Assembly: GCA_009809945.1 (NCBI GenBank)
Contig: WTPW01000716.1
Location: 156,764-220,763 of the forward strand
Length of the DNA: 64,000 nt
Direction of reading: 5' to 3'
Origin: Gigaspora margarita
Taxonomy: Eukaryota; Glomeromycota; Glomeromycetes; Diversisporales; Gigasporaceae
Position numbers and translations under genes: made by a program. Each line of letters starts with the position of its first letter. The stretch's first letter is position 1. A model generated the notes under the pieces. The model did no database searches. It was not told the DNA's origin and worked only from the letters and a program-made list of their open reading frames with translations. Positions 23,201-32,800 of this stretch are shown piece after piece.

Positions 23201-23809
23201 ATAACAAATAAGTAAAATACTAGTTATGTTTTGCAAATTGCTTTATTAATATTTGTATAACAATTTCTGTATTTATTCTGAATAAATTACTGTATTTCTA
23301 AATAAAGTACCTTCCTATTTATATGCATAACCTAATAATTCAATTCACATGCAAAATAATCATTAAATAATCCTATTAATTCACTGATATAATAAATATA
23401 GTTTACAAAATTATTGAAATAATCCTTACGTAATCTGATTACTTGTAAAATATATTCATAATTTATATATATAATAATCATTAAGTAATCTGATTATTAG
23501 CCTTATTTATATGTCAATAATTATGAAATAATCTGTATATTGACAAGATTTATACGTAAAATTATTTGAATCTAAGCATTATTTTTTGTACATATTCGGG
23601 ATATTTCTGGGATATTAATATTGGTAATCATTCTGGAAAATGCTCATTTTCTGGAATAAGACATGATTATTACCTAGTGATTTTATAAAAAGCCTGAAAG
23701 TTTCCTGAATATAACTTGAAAAAAAGTCAGGTAATTATCTGAAAATTTTAGGAATAAGAAATTCTGATGTTTTCGGAACATATTAACCATCATATTTTTT
23801 ATGGGGGTG

Positions 23810-25192
23810 CCCAACAGATTGATTACCCAATGCGCCAAATGCTAATGCTGGACAAACTATAGTAGCAGATGGAATCTGACTTGGCTAGGCAATATACTGG
23901 CTTAAAACTAACTATCTCACAGTTACTGCAGAAAAACAGCGAATGCTCTTTGGTTCAATGGTCCAAGGCAGTGATTCTGTGGGTTGATTCTATTCTAAGC
24001 TATGTAAACTTGCTAGGCTAGCTGGTATTGATGAACAACAAATTCGATTACAATTTATTCGTGGCATTTCTCCTGACAACCAATTAGAAATTCGACGCAT
24101 TGGGATTAACAGGCCCGTAAGAATTGCTCACTAAACTTGAAGAAATTAAAAGATATAAGACAGAGCAATTATCTGGAGCTTATTTATATTCAGGCCCAGC
24201 ATCATCTGATAAATCTCATAGAAAAGACAATTATTCAAGCAATTTGGATATGACCAAAACTAAAGTCGAAAACTTGATAAAATCTATGATGCCATCTACA
24301 CAATCTCAATCTATTTCTTCTCAACCATCTCAATCTGACTATAGGCCACAACCCCCAGAAACCTCTCAAATTATACAAGATACAAATAAAGGTAAATTTT
24401 TACAATAGCTTCTTGGAGAGATATCAGAATTTGTTCCTGTTCTCAAGCCCGATTTACCCCCAAAACTGGTAATAAAGAATATTAAAGTTACAGATAATGA
24501 TCCCATAGATGATATGCGTAGGCAATTAGAAGACCTCAAAATCAATTTGACTAAAATGAATAAAACTATAAAAAAGATTTCTAGCAAGCCCAAATCTTCT
24601 CGTCGCAAAACCAAATCAAAATCTAGGACCAACAAAAAGAAATCATTCAAGCAGGTTAATGTCCATATAATTTCTTATGAATCAGCTTCAGACTCTAGCG
24701 ATAGCGAAAATAGTATGACATCTAGTAAAAATGAACTTGAAACTAATACCTTGGCACGTTCAAGGAATGAATCAGAATCCAATTCCTCTGAGACCTCTTC
24801 CGAATCTGGTAGTTCAGAAAGCAATTCAGAAGAATATGAGGTCAATGCTACAAAAAAAAAACAACTTTTTCTAATACCAAGAGATCAAAGAAGTGCAAAA
24901 GTGCCAGGCCAAAAACTTCTAGCAAAAAATCTAGTAACACTCCTTCTAATAAAAAGAGCAGTAAGGATGCTAGGCCACTTAAAATTCCTACAGATAACAT
25001 TAGCCTAAATGCATTTTTTGCTATTTTACGATCAATGGTTAATTCGTTTACTCGTACACAGCCTAAAGAAGTTTCTATTAATGGTTATAATATGATTAAT
25101 GCCAAATTCATTGCACTAAAAATCCTGTTTTAAATCATTTTACTTCAAATTTCTCAGACAAGGAACAAGAAAAGTTTTGGCATGAGATTACT
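23810..25192 (+). pseudogene. gag-like protein, central and C-terminal part (element 1)
   Basis: Continues the frame broken by the CACTA insertion: LPNAPNANAGQTIVADGI, LKTNYLTVTAEKQRMLFGS, FYSKLCKLARLAGIDEQQIR, FIRGISPDNQLEIRRIGI. This resembles gag capsid C-terminal domains. A helical segment ELLTKLEEIKRY (24122 on), a basic region (KPKSSRRKTKSKSRTNKKK) and a Ser/Glu-rich acidic region follow. Premature stops at TD-LPN, GI-LG and VG-FYS are all TGA. No CCHC knuckle is seen here, unlike the second copy. It leads into the protease by frameshift or readthrough. Confidence 0.65.
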
Positions 25193-25966
25193 ATGATATT
25201 CTCTTACATTTTGCAACCAATATCAGATCTAATTCGAATAGCTTCCCAGCAAACAAATATACCACCCCAAACTGCCTCAGAGGGATCGCAATCAGAAGCA
25301 GAAACTTCATGGCCCAACCCTATAGAAATTAATTTTATTTATAAAATTATTCCCAATGATATCACTACTATATGTTGCAAGATTAGCTCGCCATTAGGAA
25401 AAATTGTACAAGTATCTTCTGCCATGATAGATAGTGGGGCAAATTGCTCAGTTATCTCAAAAGGCCTTATAAAACTATTGGGAGCAGAAGTAGATAAAAA
25501 TAAGAAACCATCAGTTAAATGGCGTAATAATTTCTTAGAGTTTTCAGGCATATCTTATAACATTTCAGTTATGGTTGGTCAGGGAGAAAATAGTTGTACA
25601 ATCTTTGAAGACTTTCTGGTTATGGATGATGATAAACCCTGGATATTATTGGGTACACCTTGGCTTGATCATGCTGGATGGGAGCCCATTGTCAAGCGTG
25701 AATTCAAGTTAATACATAAAAATAAGGTAATTACTGTACCTCTTTCAGTTCATAAGTCTCACTCTTTTCTCATAAATTCGAAAAGAGAAAATTTGGTTAA
25801 CATATCAATTCTGCCTGAGCCGGCTTATGATTTATCACGAGAAGGTGGGTCAGAAAAAAAAAACATATGAGTTATGAAGAACTTGAAAAAAAGTTATTTG
25901 ATACTCTCAATACTAAAGAGGTTCTCAATGAGGTATGTGAGAAGTTTTATCATTCTATGATGAGCT
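25193..25966 (+). CDS. retropepsin-like aspartic protease (element 1)
   Basis: The open frame 25193-25870 carries a retroviral-type protease domain: the catalytic triplet in AMIDSGANCSVIS (about residues 81-93) and the second signature WILLGTPWLDHAGWEP (about residues 151-166) that packs against the active site. Upstream sequence (FTSNFSDKEQEKFWHEIT) is in the same frame, so the natural start is probably earlier. The end ILPEPAYDLSREGG looks like an inserted repeat, because the second copy lacks it; the old C-terminus continues to about 25966 in another frame. It would process the gag-like protein. Canonical Polintons use an unrelated cysteine protease. Confidence 0.85.
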
Positions 25967-25973
25967 AGATCTT

Positions 25974-26438
25974 TTACTTAGCTAGTATATTCAGATATTT
26001 GGCTATATTTTTTTTATCATGAATGGCTTCTTTTTCATAAAATGCATTTAGATCCCTACCTTCCTCGACATACATCGAGGCCAGCTCAGGCAGAATTAGT
26101 TTGCTAGCCAAATTTTCTTTTTTCAAATTATAAGCTGTCTCAGACCCACCTTCTTGCAATGCTTCCTTAAAGGGAGCAACTAGATAAACACTTTTTTTTC
26201 TTTTTTCGAGCTCGCAAGAAAAAGGTGAATTAAATGAATAAGTCAGTGGATCCCAGGCAACCCTATTTTTTTCCTCGCCTCTCCAGATTTGATCAATACA
26301 TTTTTGTGATATGCTATATTTTTCTTTTAGTACATTTAAAACTTTAGACCTTGGTCTATCATTACAGCATTGCATAATAAAATCATAATCAGCTAGTGAT
26401 AAAGAAGGAGCATTATATCTTATGCGTTGCCTAAGCAT
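25974..26438 (-). CDS. conserved minus-strand protein, possible HTH (element 1)
   Basis: 154 residues, intact, from ATG 26438 (MLRQRIRYNAPSLSLADYDF). The N-terminal 55 residues, with CNDRPRSKVLNVLKEKYSIS followed by QKCIDQIWRGEEK, look like a helix-turn-helix DNA-binding fold; this is inference. The middle contains a segment (EALQEGGSETAYNLKKENLA) missing from the homologue at 54330-54826, so it is probably inserted. The C-terminus reads LNAFYEKEAIHDKKNIAKYL. It converges on the protease gene. Conservation in both giant elements makes it a genuine component, perhaps a regulator or replication factor. Confidence 0.65.
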   Translation of the reverse strand: MLRQRIRYNAPSLSLADYDFIMQCCNDRPRSKVLNVLKEKYSISQKCIDQIWRGEEKNRVAWDPLTYSFNSPFSCELEKRKKSVYLVAPFKEALQEGGSETAYNLKKENLASKLILPELASMYVEEGRDLNAFYEKEAIHDKKNIAKYLNILAK

Positions 26439-26514
26439 AATAGTATTTTTTTTATATCTAATATATTATTTCGAAATAATTTATTAAATAGAATGCATAT
26501 ATTATATCAGATAT

Positions 26515-26640
26515 ACTAGATATATCGGATATACCGGATATATCGGATATACAGAAAATTTTTTTTAGAAAAACTAGATAAATAGGATATATATATTATA
26601 CTAGATATACTGGATATACTAGATATACCAATTATACAGA
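26515..26640. repeat. tandem GGATATAYC-type repeats
   Basis: Roughly ten copies of a 9-10-base unit (TATACCGGATATATCGGAT and variants such as ACTAGATATA). A similar but diverged array follows the homologous gene in element 2 (54880-54980), so it may be a promoter or spacer of the minus-strand gene. Confidence 0.7.
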
Positions 26641-26808
26641 AAAAAAATTTTGGATGAACCAGATGAATAAAATATATAGAAGGCTCCAGATAAATCAAAA
26701 GTATATATTATTTAAGACTAGAGAATAAGCCATATATATATACATATTTACATAAAGAAACAAGTATAAATATTTTATAGATTTTTAAAGTCTATATAGT
26801 TGGCATTT

Positions 26809-27144
26809 TCAGAGATTACAACAAATCTTGATTTTATTTTTTATTCTATTTGTCAATTCTATCCAAGTTTTTAAAGTTATGGGATTTGGTCTAGACTCTA
26901 TGTCTTCTGGGAACAGCACATGCAATAAAGTAGTTGTAAAGCTATCTGTCGAGAAAACTGTTAACTTTTCTAGATCTTGCTGTTCAAGCTCTCGTATGGA
27001 AGCTCTTTCTGCTAGATTCCCACTTTCTCGTGATAAATCATAAGCTGGCTCAGCCAGAAAGTAGGTAAACCCCTGCCTTCTCATAATTTCATCACTCGAA
27101 GGCAGAAAATATAAAATGTTTTGGGGTATTGGATTAGTAGCCAT
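26809..27144 (-). CDS. unrecognised small protein (element 1 accessory)
   Basis: 111 residues from ATG 27144 (MATNPIPQNILYFLPSSDEI). Residues about 29-48 (LAEPAYDLSRESGNLAER) match the repeat found at the end of the protease gene on the other strand. The rest (ELEQQDLEKLTVFSTDSF, ITLKTWIELTNRIKNK) is helical and charged. No counterpart is seen in element 2. The frame is intact, but function is unknown. Confidence 0.5.
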   Translation of the reverse strand: MATNPIPQNILYFLPSSDEIMRRQGFTYFLAEPAYDLSRESGNLAERASIRELEQQDLEKLTVFSTDSFTTTLLHVLFPEDIESRPNPITLKTWIELTNRIKNKIKICCNL

Positions 27145-27327
27145 ATCTATTTGAGCTAGTTTACTTGTGAGAAAATAGGCTTATTTATATAGTTTATTCT
27201 TTACAACTAACCCTTTTTATATAAAAACAGTTTCAGATTTGCTGATCTATTTATAAATTATTTAGTATGAGCCAAAAATAAATTGATCTACTATCAATCA
27301 CACTTTTTTCTAGCAAGTTCAGCCTCT

Positions 27328-27465
27328 TGATCTTTGATCTGCAGAGGCAATAATATTTTTTTTCAAATTATCTTTTTTTTGAATAAAATGAGAAAAAATT
27401 CGCAAGCTTGAAAAAAAAAATATTGATAACAAATATATTTTAACTATTTATATTTGGCTAAGCCG
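27328..27465 (+). repeat. direct repeat flanking an accessory segment, left copy
   Basis: About 138 bp beginning CTTGATCTTTGATCTGCAG and running through AATTATCTTTTTTTTGAATA to TAACTATTTATATTTGGCT. It is matched at roughly 88-90% by 28312-28448. The two copies bracket three small genes or control sequences. Confidence 0.85.
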
Positions 27466-27466
27466 G

Positions 27467-27673
27467 CTATGACAATAATGTAAAGGAAGGCAAACCCAAA
27501 TCTGAATCTGAATCTGATAGTTTTTTGCCAAACTCAAGACTGGTTTGCTCTTCTATATAATTCTCTATTCAGTCTATAGTCTCTTCTAATGATTTTGCTA
27601 TCTTTTTTAACTTTTTATACTGGGAATAATATTCACTTAGTCTTGTTTGGCGCTTATATATTTTATGTGCCAT
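27467..27673 (-). pseudogene. small coiled-coil ORF with one internal TGA
   Basis: 69 codons from MAHKIYKRQTRLSEYYSQYK through IAKSLEETID, then TGA at codon 35, then IENYIEEQTSLEFGKKL and an acidic SDSDSDLG tail. The frame is otherwise clean, so the TGA is probably a TGG or CGA mutated by transition. It may equally be real with readthrough. No family is recognised. It sits just inside the left direct repeat. Confidence 0.45.
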
Positions 27674-27719
27674 TTTTTAGTATTATATATATAGATATTA
27701 AATATATTAAAAAATTAAT

Positions 27720-27866
27720 TGCCGAGATGGAACACCATGTCACCAGGGTGCAGTATATAGCGCAGTAATCATATTGAGTAGAGTCTGGACATGCATGTCC
27801 GAGCTCAACTTAATTGTGCAAAAAAAAGAGTGCAGTAGTCACATGATATTGTGACCTGGGGGTCAC
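27720..27866. promoter_or_regulatory. intergenic palindromes, possible operator or origin
   Basis: Two clean palindromes lie in a less AT-rich patch between divergent genes: GGACATGCATGTCC (27787-27800) and GTGACCTGGGGGTCAC (27851-27866). CACCATGTCACCAGGGTGCA lies nearby. Suitable for dimeric protein binding; function is inference. Confidence 0.45.
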
Positions 27867-27911
27867 GTACTACCAACTCAAATAATAATTAAATATTTTT
27901 ATTATATATAT

Positions 27912-27957
27912 CACCTGTTACTGAGCTATAAGAGAGCAGTATCATGTGTTTAGTGAT
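27912..27957 (+). promoter_or_regulatory. conserved upstream motif shared with element 2
   Basis: CACCTGTTACTGAGCTATAA + GAGAGCAGTATCATGTGTTT + AGTGAT lies 57 bp before the ATG of the next gene. Three tandem copies of it occur in element 2 (58432-58595). A GATACT / AGTATC pairing there suggests a hairpin or a palindromic binding site. Confidence 0.6.
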
Positions 27958-28013
27958 GAAATATATTTAATTATATTTTTTCTGTGTATTAATAATAAAC
28001 CAATTTAAATTCA

Positions 28014-28298
28014 ATGGTTAATAATAGCTGTGAAATAGTTGCCTCTAGCAATAATACCTCAAAACTAGTATCTAAAATTGTTAAACCAATATTACATGGA
28101 AGAATTTTGATTTCTCTTTATCAATTACTAGAGATAGTAAAACCTGAGGTTTATCAAGAACTTATAAATGTGATAGCAAATCCAGATATTCTTCGAAGAA
28201 ATCATGCACTATACAAGGCTAAAAGAAAAAAGAAAATATTAAATGATACTGCATCTGAGTCCTCATCTGGGTCCGACTCTGAATCATCTAGCTCATAA
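28014..28298 (+). CDS. unrecognised small protein with basic-acidic tail (element 1)
   Basis: 94 residues from ATG 28014 (MVNNSCEIVASSNNTSKLVS). A hydrophobic/helical middle (HGRILISLYQLLEIVKPEVY) leads to a basic cluster KAKRKKK, probably a nuclear signal, and a Ser/Asp/Glu tail ending SDSESSSS. The frame is intact and preceded by the conserved upstream motif at 27912. The acidic tail resembles that of the neighbouring minus-strand ORF at 27467. No family is recognised. Confidence 0.6.
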   Translation: MVNNSCEIVASSNNTSKLVSKIVKPILHGRILISLYQLLEIVKPEVYQELINVIANPDILRRNHALYKAKRKKKILNDTASESSSGSDSESSSS

Positions 28299-28311
28299 TT
28301 TTTAGAGCCCC

Positions 28312-28448
28312 TTGATCTTTGATCTGCAGGGTAATAATATTTTTTTTCAAATTATCTTTTTTCGAATGAAATAAGAAAAAATTCACAAGCTCGAAAAAAA
28401 AATATATTGATTACAAATATATTTTAACTATTTATATCTGGCTTTGAG
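28312..28448 (+). repeat. direct repeat flanking an accessory segment, right copy
   Basis: Matches 27328-27465 in direct orientation (CTTGATCTTTGATCTGCAGG ... TAACTATTTATATCTGGCT). It separates the accessory gene from the 3' end of the polymerase gene. Confidence 0.85.
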
Positions 28449-28682
28449 CAAGCATTGCAAAAAGGCAGTGGGAATATTTCAAGTTGGTATATGGTCTGCT
28501 ATATATGTACTATATCACTAGTCTAGTTTATGGCGATGAGCTAGCTATGTGAGACATATATTTGTTTTGACACTTCTCTGAGAGCTTGGCCATTATAGCT
28601 TTTTTTTCAGCCTCTTCATGAGGTATACCAGCCTTGATTATATTCTTATATGCTTTATTACGCCAATAAAAATATGGTAAAG

Positions 28683-29232
28683 GTCCTCTGGGTCGATAGC
28701 GTAGCAGTTAACGATCTGAGGATGTAAATCGAAAGGTTGCCAGTTCAAATCCTAGCAATGGCAAAATAAGATAAGCTATCTAGGGAACTGAAACGCCGCG
28801 GGATATAGGGACCCAGGACATCTCCAGATGGACCTATAATGATGAGAAGCCCTTATGCATCGTGGCTTTGATGCGGGCTGTGCTAGAATCTCAATTTGAA
28901 ATAACTGAAGTCACAAGATGTAGTATGAAGATCTTGTCACATGAACTTGTAGCGCTAATAATGGGGGTTATGACCTTCGTTGTCTTCCGGCTCTCCAGCG
29001 CTGGTGCAGTACATCATTCTTAGGGACCCATGAGGCACCCGGGAAAAGTCAGCACTTAGGACTCTTCGGAATCTGCCCGTGAAGGATAACTCGGTAATAT
29101 AGACAATCAAGTTGGGGGTAGGAGTTCGATGACGGGAACTAGATAGTGGTGGATTGGATATATCAGATATCTGGGTTAATAAGTGAAAATTCTGGCGAGA
29201 TGTTACGATAGTCAAAAAAAAAAAAAAAAAAA
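28683..29232 (+). mobile_element. tRNA-derived SINE with poly-A tail, in the polymerase gene
   Basis: The head has exact RNA polymerase III boxes: A box TAGCGTAGCAG (about 28698) and B box GTTCAAATC (about 28741). A GC-richer body of about 450 bp follows, then an A run of more than 15. The target ATGGTAAAG is duplicated at 28674-28682 and 29233-29241. The whole element, about 550 bp, is far richer in GC than its surroundings. It needs a LINE for mobility; none is seen here. Confidence 0.92.
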
Positions 29233-29611
29233 ATGGTAAAGAGGTAATTCCATCTGATAGGATCCAGCGCTTAGTATCTATGGAACATAGAGCTTTCTTT
29301 TATGATTTGACCAAAGATAATATATGATCCTTTGAACGAATACCTACATTCTTGGCATAGAATACTTTCTTATCAAAGAGACAGTCCTGATATACTAGGG
29401 TCATAGGATCTGCCTTAGTTCGCATGACCAAATCATTGGCTTCTTGCTCCATTAATAATGACCTGTCTACTGGATCATCTAGCAAGGGCCCTTCTAAAGC
29501 TGGCATGTATGAATTTGTGGCCATTTCATTTATACCATTTTTGCTAACCCCCTTATGCTTTGACTTTGTAGACTTATCTGCTAAGACATAGTGGTAAGAC
29601 TTGGCCTGGAT

Positions 29612-29850
29612 TATATATAAGGACGAAAGCATTTCAGGTTTGAAAACCTGAAATTAAAATTTGAAGACGAAATTGTTTTTGATCTATTTTACTAGAAAGA
29701 TAAAATTATTTGAAACTTTTTTTGAATAGACGAAATTATAAGGAACATATCTATATAAATTTTATTTGCTCTTCCTTATAAAAAATTTTAATTTTCTCTA
29801 ATAAAGACAAAATAGGCCTTTTTCAAAAATCAATTTCAGTGGCATCACTA
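29612..29850. mobile_element. 239-bp insertion with 8-bp target duplication
   Basis: GCCTGGAT is duplicated at 29604-29611 and 29851-29858, and the uninterrupted sequence is seen in the second element's polymerase (TESYHIHAKSYYYV). No obvious inverted ends; the sequence is AT-rich. It splits the polymerase frame just after motif C, giving a premature stop. Confidence 0.8.
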
Positions 29851-32800
29851 GCCTGGATATGATAAGATTCTGTAATCACATTGCCTAGAGTCTCATCTTT
29901 GAAAAGCCCAATAGTCTTAGAATCATTAAGATCAAAAAGGTCTGATCGCTCAGCCATGTTCTTATATATATTTTCAGTTTCAACTTGGAATATAAATGAG
30001 TCTGTGTCCATATATCTGAGCTGGGCTTTATCACTATATCTCTCTTATACATACCCATACCAGAAGCGATACATCAAGAGCTTGCTATGACCTAAAACTA
30101 ATGCTTCGACAATAATGGGCTTATTAAGGGTCACATTATCTTTTTCTATATGTGCTCCTACAAGTGTATTTCCAAGCTGTCTAGCATATTTAAAAGAGGG
30201 TTTACGAATCTGTTTGATAAACTTCTTTTTATCTTGCTCATTATTCATGCCTATGAGCTTGACGTCTTGGTATTTGCAAACATTTTCCATAGTTTTGTCA
30301 TAGACAGAATTGTTCATAAGTTTGAAAAAGTCTTTCTCAAAAGCATTCTTAGCACCTTGATGCTTTTCTGTATTAAAGGCTATATAAGAGACAAGCCAGT
30401 TAGTTTGGTTGAATGATAGAATTTCTGTAACCTCATCTACTATTATACCCAATTTTACGTAATATTGGAGTTCTTGGTAATGGATAACATAAGCTTTTTG
30501 TGGACCAAGGTGTGGAACTAATTGTTTTGTTTCTAAAAACTATCTTCCTTCCAAGTTATCTACAAGCTCTGTAGTATAGGGACACAACATATCTTTACTT
30601 ACAGCTATATTCTCTACGGCTGGGGGTAAGTCACTCAAATAGTCATGGGTCTTTAGAGGGAAGTACACCTTAATATTTAGATAATATCCTTTTTTGGCAT
30701 TTGATTCAGTATTAAGAATCTTATTAAGATATTTCTTTTGCATTTCAGGATTCTTAAGCAAATATCCCCGGCTTGCCTCCCATTGATAATTTCCTATAGG
30801 CAGATACTGGCTCATGGCCCAGCCATAAAGAGTATTAGCATCAACATATGAGATCCATGTTGTAGGCTTGGATGGATTAAATACCTCCATCTTAGGGTTA
30901 TTAGCTTTAAAATATCATTTACATGCTATAGCTATGCCCCACACTTGGCTTTTTCTATAAAATCATGCATTGTCATATCTATGAATAGATCGATCTTAAC
31001 CCCTGTTATCTTAAGCATGGCATCCCAAGCTAAAGCTCGTGCAGATACATAGTGGCTCGGATCAAGCTCATAATATTGTTTACATGTTTTCAGAATTGGG
31101 TCCAGATATTTTCTAAGCTAAGTACGTCAATTTTAAGATAGAGATCATGATACTTTCCTAGAGTCTTACAACCAAAAGTTTTCCATACTTTTTGGGCATG
31201 ATGTTAGTCATCTTGTATGATCTTACCTTTAAGAGTACTATAAAACTCATGAAAAGGAGGAAGCTCTGTTTCTTTAAACCTATCTTGTGAATCAATATAG
31301 TCATAAGGATAAACTCCTTTACGACTTGCTAATAAAATTTGATCTTGAGAATAGTTTTTAAAGTGACAGCTTGTAATAGGGTGATTGGTACCCAAATTTT
31401 TTGTAAGATTTGCCAAGCTATTATTCATAAATTGCATGCTATTTATATATTTTAACTGACCTATCTTCATAGACTTGTATCGCTCAAATGTTTTGGCTAT
31501 GACTCTGATTTGGTGAGCATTAACAGATTGCCTGCCAGACTCACAGACTAAATGAGAATTATAGCCCCAGAAATTATGAAAGACAGCTGGGATAGGAGTT
31601 TTCTATGCTTCGATCTGGAGTTTGAGGTTACAGGTATTGTGAGCAGGTCCCTAAAACTTACCTGTTATATGATAGTGGTTCCAGCCTTATTATCTATAGC
31701 TAATTTTTCTTTACATATCCAACAGGTGTCTGTTTCAGCAAATTTTTTCTTATCCTTTTTTGTTATAATTCAGTTATGCTTAATAGCTAAGACCTTATTA
31801 ATTTTGACCAACTCCTTATCGATTCTTCGAACAAATTCTTGTGTAGCATTTTCTCCTCGATATAGGAAAGGCCCCCATACTTCTCTAGTATCAATGCAAT
31901 GAACTAGATAACAAAAGCTATTGGCTTTTTACTTGGCAAGTTTTTGCATTTGTCCTTCATATTCTTTGTTGCATTTCTTGTTGTCTGCCTCGAAGTTAGC
32001 TATAATTACACATGGAGCATTAATCATCCAGGCATGATTTTTAAACTTCTCAAAATCATTGACACTCTTGGTAGGTAAAGTGACTCTTTGAGTTGCTTCC
32101 CCCAAACTGAGACAATGTTCTTGATGATAGGTTAAAGACTTTTCTGACTGGAAACTTTGAAAGCATCAGTTACATAGATGCTTTTTAATTTTGTTAGCAT
32201 TATCTTTATAAACCAATCCATTTGGATTTTTGATCCAATGAAAATGATTTTTTTGTCTGTATTTATCATTCTCAGATTTCGTAATATCTGTAAGAGCCAT
32301 GAGATATATAATATATTGTCTATTATAGTTCTTGCTAGCTATTACTGGTTTGGGGGTTTCTGATTCCTCTTTCCATTCCCAGACATTAATAGAGATATCG
32401 GGATTCATCTCCTCGATCTTATTAAATATACGTGAGCAGATTGGTGTGGGCATTAAGATACCATCTAGCTTAACAATATCTAAGTATTTACAAAGACTTT
32501 TTGCTCTATATATACATCTTCCCAAGTGGTCTATATGCCCATCCTGATTTGCAAAATAACATCCTAATGCACCTTTGAGACAATTATCTGTTGGCTTGCC
32601 TGTAGCCAGATCTATAATATCAGAATTATCTGGATTAATGGTGCACTTTGTATTGGAAAGCTTTTTAGGAGTAGAGATAAAGGAACCTCCATTATCCTGA
32701 TGGAAGGTATAGGTTTCAATAGATATATTTTCTATTCTAAGAAGAATTTTACCGGACTCTTTTTTTAAGTGGTTTTCAATTTGTATATCAATTTCTCCTA

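Larger units (their letters stand above)
16257..23806. mobile_element. CACTA-type (Tnp2/Plavaka) transposon, 7.55 kb, in the gag gene
   Basis: Ends CCCTATAAAAAAT and ATTTTTTATGGGG form a 13-bp TIR with one mismatch, flanked by the 3-bp duplication GTG (16254-16256, 23807-23809). It contains a Tnp2-like transposase on the minus strand and a second divergent gene on the plus strand, the usual two-gene CACTA arrangement. Joining the flanks restores the host gag frame through ADGCPTD exactly. It carries a nested hAT MITE and subterminal repeats. Confidence 0.9.

Noticed and set aside
24366..24650. Minus-strand hydrophobic ORF
   Set aside because: Antisense shadow of the basic, Lys/Ser-rich part of the gag-like gene.
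28686..28760. Possible functional tRNA gene
   Set aside because: A and B boxes are present, but the sequence does not close a cloverleaf acceptor stem and continues into a poly-A-tailed SINE.
28955..29215. Minus-strand ORF of 86 codons
   Set aside because: Lies wholly inside the SINE body; antisense to a noncoding element.
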